9,708 nt of DNA from Erythrobacter sp. (GCA_002695185.1 NZOF01000129.1:1-9708); one strand, 5' to 3'; positions 1 to 6,984 are shown, counted from the first letter of the stretch. Made by a program: numbers and translations. The notes: a model not told the origin generated them from the letters alone.

Positions 1-641
1 GCCTGCGCACGGCTCTGCGCCGCGAGCAAGGCCGTCAGATCGGCCAGCTGTTGCGATTGCAGCGCGAGCAGCTGGTTGCCGGCCTGCGCCGCTTGCAGGG
101 CGCCCTCGGCCGATTGGCTCGCGCTGACCAGCCGATCCATACTGGTGCGAGTGCCATCGATATTACCGACCACACCGGCCTGCACACGCAGCGAGTCCTG
201 GAAGGCGCCGACACTCGTTTCCCAGCGCTCGCGAGCATTGTCGACGAGCTGCTGTTGGGGAACCGACATCGAACCAGCGGTGTATCGGCCGGTGAAGGCC
301 TGATCGATCTGGGTCACGTCATAGGCGATGCGCTGGGCCTCTCCCAGCAATCGCTGGGTCTGTTGTACCTGTGTCTGCAAAGCCTCGAGCTGCGAGAAGG
401 GCAGGCTGGTGAGATTGCGCGCCTCATTGAGTAGCGAGGTCGCCTGATTTTGAATCTGCTGGATCTGGTTATTGATCTGCTCGAGCGAGCGCGCAGCGGT
501 CAGCACATTTTGCGCATAATTGGTCGGATCATAGACGATCCCGCCAAACTGCGCGGTTGCCGGCGGGGCGGCAACGGTGGTGGCAACGGCGATCGCCAGG
601 GCGCCTGCAACCGCGAGGCCTCGGACAGGGAAACGGGTCAT
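1..641 (-). CDS. trbJ: TrbJ, periplasmic conjugal transfer protein (VirB5-related), partial
   Basis: The first 213 codons are present; the gene runs off the left edge with no stop. The translated N-terminus is a Sec-type signal peptide (MTRFPVRGLAVAGALAIAVA...) with a likely cleavage after PPATA, before QFGGIVYDPTNYAQN (31-45), a stretch characteristic of TrbJ. The mature part is Gln-, Leu- and Ala-rich and predicted mostly helical or coiled-coil (LEQINNQIQQIQNQATSLLN, and QLLALQSQQLADLTALLAAQ near the edge). TrbJ is needed for mating-pair formation and is related to the minor pilus component VirB5. The ATG at 641 overlaps the trbE stop (ATGA), and AAGGAG lies 8 nt upstream within the end of trbE. 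The remaining C-terminus and the expected trbK/trbL genes lie outside the window. Confidence 0.93.
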   Translation of the reverse strand, partial: MTRFPVRGLAVAGALAIAVATTVAAPPATAQFGGIVYDPTNYAQNVLTAARSLEQINNQIQQIQNQATSLLNEARNLTSLPFSQLEALQTQVQQTQRLLGEAQRIAYDVTQIDQAFTGRYTAGSMSVPQQQLVDNARERWETSVGAFQDSLRVQAGVVGNIDGTRTSMDRLVSASQSAEGALQAAQAGNQLLALQSQQLADLTALLAAQSRAQ

Positions 642-3100
642 GGCACATTCTCCTTCTGGGATTGAGGCTCAGGATTGGACTGGGACGCGGGGAGCAGCTC
701 GGCAGCCCAATCGAGGCCGCAGTGGCGCAGCCAGGCCGGGGCGAAGCCGGCCAGGCCATGGGCTTCGACCAGCTCGGCAATGCGCAGCTGGTCGGACTTG
801 GAGGACGCAGCGGCAAAGGCCAGCGCCACTTCGCCGAGGCCGAGTTCGAACAGGCGATTGCCCTGGCGCGATTGGCAATAATAGTCGCGACGCGGGGTCG
901 CCCGGCTCAGGATGTCGATCTGGCGGTCGTTGAGTCCGAAGCGCCGATAGATGGCCGCGATCTGCGGTTCGACCGCACGGTCGTTGGGCAGAAAGATGCG
1001 GGTCGGGCAACTTTCGATGATGGCAGGCGCGATCGCGCTGGTCTCGATATCGGCCAGGCTCTGGGTGGCAAAGATGACGGAAGCATTTTTCTTGCGTAGC
1101 GTCTTGAGCCATTCCCGGAGTTGCTGGGCGAAGGCCGGGCTGTCGAGGACCAGCCAGCCCTCATCGATGATGATGAGCGTCGGCGAGCCGTCGAGCCGTC
1201 CCTCGATCCGGTGGAAAAGATAGGAGAGCACGGCCGGCGCTGCGCCGCTGTCGGTCAGCCCCTCGGTCTCGAAGGCCTGGAACGACGCGCTGCCGAGCCG
1301 CTCGGTCTCGGCATCAAGCAACGCGCCGAACGCACCGCCAACGCAATAGGGGCCGAGCGCCTGTTTGAGTGCCTGAGACTGGAGCAGCACGGCAAGGCCG
1401 GTCAAAGTCCTTTCGGAAACCGGCGCCGAAGCGAGCGAGACGAGCGCGGTCCACAGATGTTCCTTGGCCTGGGGATCGACCACGATGCCTTCGCCCGCGA
1501 GGATCGCGGCAAGCCATCCGGCGGCCCAGCTGCGCTCGACGGCGTTATGGATAGCGGCGAGTGGTTGTAGCGAGACGCCATCGGCATCGCCGTCATGAAG
1601 GCTACCGCCCAAGTCCTGCCAGTCACCGCCGCAAGCGATCGCGGCAGCGCGGATCGAGCCGCCGAAATCGAAGGCAAAAATCTGCGCCTTCGCATAACGC
1701 CGAAACTGCATCGCCATCAGCGCCAGCAACACGCTCTTGCCGGCGCCGGTCGGCCCGACCACGATCATGTGGCCGACATCGCTGTCGGCATGAAGGGAAA
1801 ACCGGAACGGGGTCGAACCTTCGGTCTTGCCATACAGCAAGGGGGGCGACCCGAAGTGTTCATCCCGTTCCGGCCCCGCCCAGACCGCTGACAGGGGGAT
1901 CAGGTGGGCGAGGTTGAAGGTGGAAATGGGGGGCTGGCGGACATTGGCATAGACATGGCCGGGCAGGCTTCCGAGCCAGGCCTCGATCGCGTTCATACCC
2001 TCGGGCGTGCAGGTGAAGTCGCGGCCCTGGATCACCTTTTCGACGAGGCGCAGCTTCTCCGCGGCGATGGCGGCGTCCTCGTCCCAGACCGTCACCGTCG
2101 CGGTCACATAGGCCTGGCCGATCATGTCCGCGCCGAGCTCCTGCAGCGCCATGTCGGCATCGCTCGCCTTGTTCGACGCATCGCTGTCGAGCAGCACCGA
2201 GGCCTCGTTGGTCATCACCTCCTTGATGATTGCCGCGACGCTCTTGCGCTTCGCGAACCATTGGCGGCGGATGCGGGTCAGGAGCTTGGTGGCGTCGGTC
2301 TTGTCGAGCATGATCGCGCGCGTCGACCAGCGATAGGGAAAGGCCAGCCGGTTGAGTTCATCGAGCAGGCCGGGAAAGGTCACGCTCGGAAAGCCGGTCA
2401 CGGTGAGTGTGCGCAAATGCTGCTCGCCCAGCTTCGGCTCGAGCCCGCCGGTCAGCGGCTCGTCGGCGAGCAGCGCATCGAGATGCATCGGTGTTTCGGG
2501 AACGCGGACGCGCTGGCGCCTGGTCGAGATGGTGGAATGGAGATAGGTCAGCGTTTCGGCGTCATCGAGCCACACTGCCTCGGGAACGAATCCCTCGATA
2601 AGCTGAAGCAGCCGCTCTGAACGATCGACAAACCCCTTGAGCAATTCCCAGGGATCGACATCATGGCTCGACCGGCCTTCGAACAGCCAGCCTTGAACGC
2701 GCGCCGTTTCCTCAGCTGGGGGCAGCCATAGCAGCGTCAGATAATAACGGCTCTCGAAATGCGCGCCTTCGGCGCGGAACTGCTCACGCCGTTCGAGATC
2801 GACCAGCGCGGAGACGGGATCGGGAAAATCGCATTGCGGATAATCCTGCGCCGGAAGACGCTGCGCCTCGACAAAGATCGCCCAGCCCGATCCAAGCCGC
2901 CGCAGCGCGTTGTTGAGCCGCGCGGTGGTGGCGACAAGCTCGGCGGGCGTGGCGCTGTCGAGATCGGGACCACGGAAGCGGGCGCTACGCTGAAAGCTGC
3001 CATCCTTGTTGAGCACCACGCCGGTCTCCACCAGCGCCGCCCAAGGCAGGAAATCGGAGAGGCTGGCCGGGTGCCCGCGATATTCCTTGAGGGACATCAT
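638..3100 (-). CDS. trbE: TrbE, conjugal transfer ATPase (VirB4 family)
   Basis: An 820-aa ATPase, the largest motor of the transfer channel, acting at the inner membrane with TrbD. The N-terminal domain (about 1-430, beginning MMSLKEYRGHPASLSDFLPW) is typical of the CagE/TrbE/VirB family. The C-terminal ATPase domain has Walker A GPTGAGKS (449-456), Walker B LIIIDEGW (642-649, D646/E647), the stretch KKNASVIFATQSLADI (670-685) and an ESCPTRIFLPN segment (696-706). The length is close to RP4 TrbE (about 850). The open frame runs much further upstream (to 3844), but that part lies over trbB, trbC and trbD. The ATG at 3100 is chosen because of GAGGG upstream and the family N-terminus; a second ATG follows immediately at 3097. 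The gap to trbD is 10 nt, and the stop overlaps the trbJ start as ATGA. Confidence 0.96.
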   Translation of the reverse strand: MMSLKEYRGHPASLSDFLPWAALVETGVVLNKDGSFQRSARFRGPDLDSATPAELVATTARLNNALRRLGSGWAIFVEAQRLPAQDYPQCDFPDPVSALVDLERREQFRAEGAHFESRYYLTLLWLPPAEETARVQGWLFEGRSSHDVDPWELLKGFVDRSERLLQLIEGFVPEAVWLDDAETLTYLHSTISTRRQRVRVPETPMHLDALLADEPLTGGLEPKLGEQHLRTLTVTGFPSVTFPGLLDELNRLAFPYRWSTRAIMLDKTDATKLLTRIRRQWFAKRKSVAAIIKEVMTNEASVLLDSDASNKASDADMALQELGADMIGQAYVTATVTVWDEDAAIAAEKLRLVEKVIQGRDFTCTPEGMNAIEAWLGSLPGHVYANVRQPPISTFNLAHLIPLSAVWAGPERDEHFGSPPLLYGKTEGSTPFRFSLHADSDVGHMIVVGPTGAGKSVLLALMAMQFRRYAKAQIFAFDFGGSIRAAAIACGGDWQDLGGSLHDGDADGVSLQPLAAIHNAVERSWAAGWLAAILAGEGIVVDPQAKEHLWTALVSLASAPVSERTLTGLAVLLQSQALKQALGPYCVGGAFGALLDAETERLGSASFQAFETEGLTDSGAAPAVLSYLFHRIEGRLDGSPTLIIIDEGWLVLDSPAFAQQLREWLKTLRKKNASVIFATQSLADIETSAIAPAIIESCPTRIFLPNDRAVEPQIAAIYRRFGLNDRQIDILSRATPRRDYYCQSRQGNRLFELGLGEVALAFAAASSKSDQLRIAELVEAHGLAGFAPAWLRHCGLDWAAELLPASQSNPEPQSQKENVP

Positions 3101-3110
3101 CGCGCTGCCC

Positions 3111-3392
3111 TCACGCCCGCAGGAAGGCCGGGTAGCGCAGATGGCGCCGGCCGACGTCCACGAATTGCGCGTCATGGCGCGCCGCCCAGACGGCAAGCGC
3201 ATGGCCGATCGCCCAGATGGCGATGCCCACCAGCCAGAGTTGCAGGCCAAGCCCGATCGCCCCGGCGAGCGTGCCATTGGCAATCGCCACCGATCGCGGC
3301 GCCCCGCCGAGCAGGATGGTCTCGGTGAGCGCGCGGTGGACCGGCGCGAAATAGCCGGGAACGGGCGAATCAGGGGTGTCCGTAGTCTCCAT
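3111..3392 (-). CDS. trbD: TrbD, inner-membrane transfer protein (VirB3 family)
   Basis: A 93-aa protein with the VirB3/TrbD layout. A short soluble N-terminus containing PGYFAPVHRALTETILLGGAPR leads into a hydrophobic region (about 35-70) long enough for two closely spaced membrane segments. A short cytoplasmic tail, DVGRRHLRYPAFLRA, follows. VirB3-type proteins associate with the VirB4/TrbE ATPase in the inner membrane. The adjacent trbE fits this, and in some systems the two are fused. The ATG is at 3392, 1 nt after the trbC stop. The stop TGA forms part of the TGAGGG sequence that serves as ribosome-binding site for trbE. Confidence 0.92.
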   Translation of the reverse strand: METTDTPDSPVPGYFAPVHRALTETILLGGAPRSVAIANGTLAGAIGLGLQLWLVGIAIWAIGHALAVWAARHDAQFVDVGRRHLRYPAFLRA

Positions 3393-3393
3393 T

Positions 3394-3735
3394 TCAGATC
3401 AGCGCCCCGCCGCCGAACGAGAAGAACGACAGAAAGAAGCTCGATGCGGCAAAGGCGATCGAAATCCCGAAGACGATCTGGATAAGCCGCCGAAACCCGC
3501 CGCCGGTATCGCCGAAGGCCAGCGTGAGGCCGGTGATCACGATGATGATGACGGCGATGATCTTGGCAACCGGGCCTTCGATCGAATCGAGGATGCTCTG
3601 CAGCGGGGCCTCCCAGGGCATTGACGAGCCCCCGGCATAAGCGGGGGTCGCATAGGCCATGAGCGCCGCCGCCAGGGCGAGCGGCGACAGGCGGCCGAGC
3701 GGGATGGCGCGGTGCAGACATAATTTCTGGATCAT
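3394..3735 (-). CDS. trbC: TrbC, conjugative pilin precursor (VirB2 family)
   Basis: A 113-aa precursor of the major pilus subunit. The N-terminus carries a long basic-hydrophobic signal peptide with a likely leader peptidase site after ATPAYA (residue 34). The mature part has two membrane segments (about 58-74 and 84-106) separated by the short loop FGDTGGGFRR, as in TrbC/VirB2 pilins. It ends in SFGGGALI. RP4 TrbC is trimmed at its C-terminus and joined head to tail into a ring; whether that happens here is unknown. The ATG at 3735 has GGAG 7 nt upstream and overlaps the trbB stop. The stop at 3396-3394 is 1 nt from the trbD start. Confidence 0.93.
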   Translation of the reverse strand: MIQKLCLHRAIPLGRLSPLALAAALMAYATPAYAGGSSMPWEAPLQSILDSIEGPVAKIIAVIIIVITGLTLAFGDTGGGFRRLIQIVFGISIAFAASSFFLSFFSFGGGALI

Positions 3736-4718
3736 GGTTGGTCTCCGGGCAGATGGTGGATGGTGGCGGAAAGCCGGTATTCGCCGCGCTCATCGAGGCC
3801 TTCGACGCGGGCGAGTTCGGACAGCCGGCGGCCGTGGCCGTCACGGACCAAGACGGCGATGAGATCGATCGTTTCCGCGACAGCAGCGCGCGGGACCGTC
3901 ACCACGGCCTCCTGGATCAGTTGCTCGAGCCGGCGCAGCGCGCCGAGCGCGGTTCCTGCATGGATCGTCCCGACGCCGCCCGGATGCCCGGTGCCCCAGG
4001 CCTTAAGCAGATCGAGCGCTTCTGCGCCGCGCACCTCGCCGATCGGAATGCGGTCGGGGCGCAAGCGCAGCGAGGAGCGCACGAGATCCGATAAAGTCGC
4101 CACGCCATCCTTGGTCCGCATGGCGACGAGATTGGGAGAATTGCACTGCAGCTCGCGCGTGTCCTCGATCAGCACGATGCGATCGTTGCCGGTCGCGATC
4201 TCGGCCAGCAGGGCATTGGTGAGCGTGGTCTTGCCGGTGCCGGTGCCGCCCGCGACGAGGATGTTCGATCGTGCCGCGATGGCCTCGCGCAATATCTGCG
4301 CGTCGGTCGCGGCCATGATCCCGGACGTGACATAATTGTCGAGTGTGAAGACGGCGACCGCGGGCTTGCGGATCGCGAAGGCCGGGGCCGCGACGACTGG
4401 TGGGAGCAGACCCTCGAAGCGCTCCCCCGTTCCGGGCAGCTCGGCCGAGACGCGCGGGGCATGCGCGTGAACCTCGACCCCGACATGGTGCGCGACGAGG
4501 CGGACGATACGTTCGCCATCGGTCTCGCTCATACAGGTGCCGGTGTCCGACAATCCCGCGCCGAGGCGATCGACCCAGAGCCGGCCATCGGGATTGAGCA
4601 TGACTTCGATGATCTGCGGGTCTTCGAGCCATTCGGCGATCGCGGTCCCCAGCGCCGTGCGCAGCATCCGCGCGCCGCGCTGCGAGGCTTCGGAACGGAT
4701 CGGATGAACAACGGCCAC
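3732..4718 (-). CDS. trbB: TrbB, conjugal transfer secretion ATPase (VirB11/GspE family)
   Basis: A 328-aa cytoplasmic hexameric-type ATPase that energises assembly and substrate transfer through the conjugative channel. Motifs in order: Walker [10 protein letters not shown] (157-165), Asp box [10 protein letters not shown] (181-190), Walker B-like RIPIGEVRG (223-231) and His box [12 protein letters not shown] (244-255). All key residues are present, and the length is like RP4 TrbB. The GTG at 4718 is chosen because AGGGGA sits 6 nt upstream; the next in-frame ATG (4667) would remove 17 residues. It follows a 204-bp non-coding gap after the cargo block and so starts the trb gene cluster proper. 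Its TGA overlaps the trbC ATG as ATGA. Confidence 0.96.
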   Translation of the reverse strand: MAVVHPIRSEASQRGARMLRTALGTAIAEWLEDPQIIEVMLNPDGRLWVDRLGAGLSDTGTCMSETDGERIVRLVAHHVGVEVHAHAPRVSAELPGTGERFEGLLPPVVAAPAFAIRKPAVAVFTLDNYVTSGIMAATDAQILREAIAARSNILVAGGTGTGKTTLTNALLAEIATGNDRIVLIEDTRELQCNSPNLVAMRTKDGVATLSDLVRSSLRLRPDRIPIGEVRGAEALDLLKAWGTGHPGGVGTIHAGTALGALRRLEQLIQEAVVTVPRAAVAETIDLIAVLVRDGHGRRLSELARVEGLDERGEYRLSATIHHLPGDQP

Positions 4719-4737
4719 AAGCGGTCCCCTGGTCGCA

Positions 4738-4756
4738 CCCGGACGGACTGTCCGGG
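4738..4756. repeat. Perfect 7-bp inverted repeat just upstream of the trbB ribosome-binding site
   Basis: CCCGGAC (4738-4744) and GTCCGGG (4750-4756) flank a 5-nt spacer. The repeat lies 19 bp before the trbB GTG and about 7 bp before its AGGGGA ribosome-binding site. There is no T-run on either side, so it is not an intrinsic terminator. It could be an RNA hairpin in the trbB leader that affects translation, or an operator for a dimeric regulator such as the RHH protein encoded upstream. The repeat is directly visible; the role is not known. Confidence 0.5.
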
Positions 4757-4769
4757 CGCGTGGGGACGA

Positions 4770-4799
4770 TTAAGAGAGCCAGAAAATCGCCGGTTTCAA
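4770..4799 (-). promoter_or_regulatory. Candidate promoter for trbB-trbC-trbD-trbE-trbJ
   Basis: In the 204-bp non-coding gap before trbB, the minus strand reads TTGAAA (4799-4794) and TCTTAA (4775-4770), 18 bp apart. The region from about 4770 to 4815 is clearly richer in A and T than its surroundings. A start site near 4763 would give a leader of about 45 nt, which contains the 7-bp hairpin and the trbB ribosome-binding site. The -10 match is moderate and sphingomonad promoters deviate from the E. coli consensus, so this is tentative. Confidence 0.35.
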
Positions 4800-4841
4800 C
4801 AGGAAATTAAAATGGTCAAAGCGCGGGAAGGAAAGACTGGC

Positions 4842-4875
4842 TGCGGCCAGGTTATCGGTGGCCGCCCTGGCCGCA
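4842..4875 (-). terminator. Inverted repeat after the cargo genes; weak candidate terminator
   Basis: A perfect 10-bp inverted repeat, TGCGGCCAGG (4842-4851) and CCTGGCCGCA (4866-4875), with a 14-nt loop, starts 48 nt after the stop of the PIN-like gene. In minus-strand transcripts it would form a strong GC-rich hairpin. It is followed by a pyrimidine-rich stretch (TCTTTCCTTCCC) a few bases on, not a clean run of T, so it is a poor match to a classical intrinsic terminator. It could reduce read-through from the cargo into trbB, stabilise the 3' end, or be a protein-binding site. Confidence 0.35.
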
Positions 4876-4922
4876 TTCGCCAGCCCAGAGTTTTGAGTCG
4901 GATTGCCTGACCGCTACACGAG

Positions 4923-5606
4923 CTATAGGGCGAGGAGGTGCTTCGCTGCGCTCATATTGGGGGCATAGTCGACGCCGAGCGCCTCAAAGTCGGCGACAAT
5001 GTCGGGCTTGAGGATGCTCCCTTCTGTGACATATTCCCGCGTATTCGAGGAAAGGAACACGATAGGCTCGGCAAGTCCTGCATCCCGCAAGTGACCGACA
5101 GCTTCCAGGTAGGTCTCGTAGACGAGACAATCCTTGGTCGAGTCCTTGCCGCGCTGGGCCGGTGCTCTGCCCGCATTGACGCGAGCGAAAGCTCGGGCCG
5201 GTGCGCCTGAACCGGGAACGACCGTTTCGAGTCTGGCAAGCCAGCGCCCGACGATGGTGCGTGCCCGCGCGACATGGTCGTCGAGATGAGACAGGTCTGT
5301 AGTTCCGGGAGCGCCGTAGACAGCGGACAGGAGGTTGATCCGCTTGATCTGCTCGCGGACTTTGCGCAGGTTGCTGTCGGCTTCCTCCTGGACGCGCTGG
5401 TCATGCTCGGCAAACTCGATCGCGACCTGCTCGGCCATGAGGCAGATGAATTGGCCCGCTTCGGCCGAGGCCACAAGGTCGACAGCGGCCTGCCGATCAT
5501 GGACCCTGGCGGACTCCCGCGTGGGGTCACGCATGATGTCGAGCAGGGAGCAAGTGTCGATGCACAGGACCGGGACGCCGGCCGAGGCGATGGCCTTCGG
5601 GTCCAT
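4923..5606 (-). CDS. PIN-like domain protein, candidate ribonuclease (toxin or defence effector)
   Basis: A 227-aa protein with a PIN-fold signature. The first strand is VLCIDTCSLLDIMRD (13-27), with the invariant-type Asp at 17. A second acidic site is probable in AIEFAEHD (62-69), a third in GKDSTKDCLVYE (153-164), and a late strand IVFLSSNTREYV (182-193) corresponds to the (V/F)(T/S)xNxxDF motif of the larger DUF4935-like PIN proteins. There the usual Asp is Glu191, a conservative change. PIN domains are metal-dependent RNases, and many are toxins. The protein is longer than VapC-type toxins, with a helical insertion of about 70-150 containing a possible coiled segment (75-93). No good Shine-Dalgarno precedes the ATG at 5606; the upstream stop TGA is 4 nt away, so translational coupling is likely. 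The family call is fairly firm, subfamily less so; target and biological role are unknown. Confidence 0.75.
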   Translation of the reverse strand: MDPKAIASAGVPVLCIDTCSLLDIMRDPTRESARVHDRQAAVDLVASAEAGQFICLMAEQVAIEFAEHDQRVQEEADSNLRKVREQIKRINLLSAVYGAPGTTDLSHLDDHVARARTIVGRWLARLETVVPGSGAPARAFARVNAGRAPAQRGKDSTKDCLVYETYLEAVGHLRDAGLAEPIVFLSSNTREYVTEGSILKPDIVADFEALGVDYAPNMSAAKHLLAL

Positions 5607-5610
5607 CGGC

Positions 5611-6267
5611 TCAAGTCTCGTCGTAGCGCGCTAGCAGTGCGAGGGCGGTTTCGAAATTGCCGGCGAGATCATGGGCGGTGTCTTCGTGCCAATGCTCGGC
5701 CTCGTTGAGCCAGCGCGCCAACTGGTCGGTACCGAGCTGGTCCTTGTTTCGGTGAACAGCGATGATGAAGTCGAACCAGCGCTGCTGGTCCATCGGATGG
5801 CTGGCGCCGGTCGACTTATTGGCGGCCCCGGAAAAGCGCCGCAGCCTAATCGCGGTATCGGCAGACACCCAATCGTCGAGCGTCTGATGCGATGCACTCG
5901 CGTCGATCGCGAAGCCCAGTGCGGGGGCAATCGGTTCGACGATCCGCGCGATAAAATCCGAAAGGATAGCGTTATATTGCGCATAGGTGAGATTGCCGGA
6001 TTCGAGCGGAACGATGTTGGGGACATAGTAGCCGTCCTCCCTGCCCCACAGGGTCAAGCCGGCCCCGGGATAGTCGTCGCCCGGTGCCCGGCGGAACAGC
6101 AGCACATCCTCTGAGGTGACGGCGTTGCGCGCCACCTCGTCCGACCGTTGCTGGTCGAAGCGCCAGGGATCGACGGCAGCGCCAATGAGCGCCTCGCGCA
6201 GCGCCGGCCGGCGAGCGACCGGGCCGCGCAGATTGAGGTCTCGGAACATTTCGATCGCTTCTGCCAT
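5611..6267 (-). CDS. Unrecognised 218-aa protein, upstream partner of the PIN-like gene
   Basis: I do not recognise a named domain. The protein is soluble, acidic to neutral, with no signal peptide or membrane segment. Visible landmarks are a basic N-terminal helix (about 5-30), a probable beta segment LTLWGREDGYYVPNIVP (71-87), a helical part NLTYAQYNAILSDFIARIVEPI (92-113), the polar segment RLRRFSGAANKSTGASHPMD (141-160), which looks like a conserved or functional loop, and an aromatic C-terminal helix region with WFDFIIAVHR, WLNEAEHWHED and LLARYDE (164-216). The ATG at 6267 is preferred to the TTG at 6279 because GAGGA sits 5 nt before it. It follows the antitoxin by 33 nt and precedes the PIN-like gene by 4 nt, implying co-expression. 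It could be an antitoxin or immunity partner, or a sensor for the PIN protein; this is context only. Confidence 0.72.
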   Translation of the reverse strand: MAEAIEMFRDLNLRGPVARRPALREALIGAAVDPWRFDQQRSDEVARNAVTSEDVLLFRRAPGDDYPGAGLTLWGREDGYYVPNIVPLESGNLTYAQYNAILSDFIARIVEPIAPALGFAIDASASHQTLDDWVSADTAIRLRRFSGAANKSTGASHPMDQQRWFDFIIAVHRNKDQLGTDQLARWLNEAEHWHEDTAHDLAGNFETALALLARYDET

Positions 6268-6300
6268 TGGCTTCCTCAATCTTGCGCGGTCATCCGGGGG

Positions 6301-6624
6301 TCATGCCGCTTCGACCGCGTGCGCCTTGATCGCAACGCCGAGACGCTTGCGCACTGCGCTGAAGATGGCGGCGAGATTGTCCATGCTCGGATTGCCCTTC
6401 TCGGACAGCATCCGATGAAGGCTCTTGCTGGGACGGTTGGTTTCCTCCGCAAGCGTTTCAAATCCGACCGAAGCATTGACGAGGTCGCGCAGGATCAGGC
6501 GAGCAACGTGTGGCTCACCGTTGAGGAACGCGGTCGCGGCCTCATCGAGCATGGCCTTGGCGAACGCCGGATCGCGCACGGCGCGCTCCTTCACCGTCTC
6601 CTTGAAATCGCGCGTCAGCACCAT
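6301..6624 (-). CDS. HTH antitoxin of the addiction module (HigA-like)
   Basis: A 107-aa protein of the addiction-module antidote family (TIGR02684-like), partner of the toxin just upstream. N-terminal RDFKETVKERAVRDPAFAKAMLDEA is followed by a helix-turn-helix region at about 52-78, including FETLAEETNRPSKSLHRMLSEKGNP, where the SEKGNP step is characteristic, then a final helix LAAIFSAVRKRLGVAI. It is expected to neutralise the toxin and, with its HTH, repress the operon, probably at the palindrome 6985-7000. The ATG at 6624 is chosen over the in-frame GTG at 6633 because AGAGGTGA lies a good distance upstream of 6624 and the GTG itself falls inside that ribosome-binding sequence. The toxin's TGA (6632-6630) is also within it, so the two genes are translationally coupled with 5 nt between them. 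Confidence 0.87.
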   Translation of the reverse strand: MVLTRDFKETVKERAVRDPAFAKAMLDEAATAFLNGEPHVARLILRDLVNASVGFETLAEETNRPSKSLHRMLSEKGNPSMDNLAAIFSAVRKRLGVAIKAHAVEAA

Positions 6625-6629
6625 GTTTG

Positions 6630-6980
6630 TCACCTCTTTGTCTTCTTCGCCGCGGCCTTACGGGTCTTGTATTCGCTCAACAGCCGGGCGGCCCGGTCGA
6701 TATCGGCCTGTTGCCGCCGTTTGGTTCCGCCCACGAACAGGATGATGAGCTCATCCCCATCGCGCGCCAGATAGAGCCGGTAGCCCGGTCCCCAGTCGAT
6801 GCGACATTCGCCGAGGCCACCACCAATCCATTTGACGTTCGACGTGTTTCCTAGCTCGAGCCGCAGCATAGCGGTGGCGACTTTCGCAGCCGCTTGCACG
6901 TCCAACGCCTCGAACCAGGAGCGGAACGGGCACGTTCCGTCCTCGCGGACATATTCCTCAACGATCACCGCATCCACCAC
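6630..6980 (-). CDS. RelE/ParE-family toxin of a type II toxin-antitoxin module (HigB-like)
   Basis: A small basic protein (116 aa from the GTG at 6980) of the addiction-module killer family (TIGR02683-like, RelE/ParE superfamily). Recognisable pattern: PFRSWFEAL near residues 18-26, the helix with RLELGN (40-45), then KWIGGGLGECRIDWGPGYRLYLARDGD (about 50-76), and LFVGGTKRRQQADIDRA (81-97), ending in a Lys/Arg-rich tail. Related toxins are ribosome-dependent mRNA interferases or gyrase inhibitors; this one's target cannot be read from sequence. It precedes its antitoxin, the HigBA order. An in-frame TGA lies immediately before the GTG at 6980, so the start must be there, at GTG 6977, or at GTG 6968. 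GTG 6968 gives MIVEEYV, closer to how relatives begin, and has a weak GGTGGA before it. No good Shine-Dalgarno precedes 6980. The stop TGA lies inside the antitoxin's ribosome-binding site. Confidence 0.87.
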   Translation of the reverse strand: MVDAVIVEEYVREDGTCPFRSWFEALDVQAAAKVATAMLRLELGNTSNVKWIGGGLGECRIDWGPGYRLYLARDGDELIILFVGGTKRRQQADIDRAARLLSEYKTRKAAAKKTKR

Positions 6981-6984
6981 TCAA

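Noticed and set aside
557..2620. Long plus-strand open frames opposite trbE and trbJ, up to 238 codons.
   Set aside because: They are antisense to a clear ATPase gene, as expected from high-GC codon bias, and contain no recognisable domain.
3101..3844. An open frame extends trbE upstream by about 248 codons across trbD and trbC into the end of trbB.
   Set aside because: That part overlaps three well-supported genes and has no family resemblance. The ATG at 3100 has a ribosome-binding site and starts with the expected TrbE N-terminus.
4461..4910. A plus-strand open frame of about 149 codons spanning the start of trbB and the gap upstream.
   Set aside because: Most of it is antisense to trbB. 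The part in the gap has low-complexity basic composition, with no motif and no supporting context.
4885..4922. A tRNA-like stretch on the minus strand (GTAGCGGTCAGGC and CCGACTCAAAAC), resembling the D-arm and anticodon region of a leucine tRNA, possibly an integration-site remnant.
   Set aside because: The anticodon stem does not pair properly, and no acceptor stem or T-arm can be built. No direct repeat was found at the other edge of the cargo block.
4969..5614. A second minus-strand open frame of about 220 codons overlapping the PIN-like gene in another frame.
   Set aside because: It is Ser/Arg/Pro-rich, typical of a shadow frame, and lacks motifs, whereas the overlapping frame has clear PIN signatures.
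6268..6279. A TTG start at 6279 that would add four residues to the unknown 218-aa protein.
   Set aside because: The GAGGA ribosome-binding site lies within this stretch and is ideally spaced for the ATG at 6267.
6625..6633. A GTG start at 6633 for the antitoxin, overlapping the toxin stop as GTGA.
   Set aside because: This GTG is part of the AGAGGTGA ribosome-binding sequence that serves the ATG at 6624, and nothing suitable lies upstream of it.
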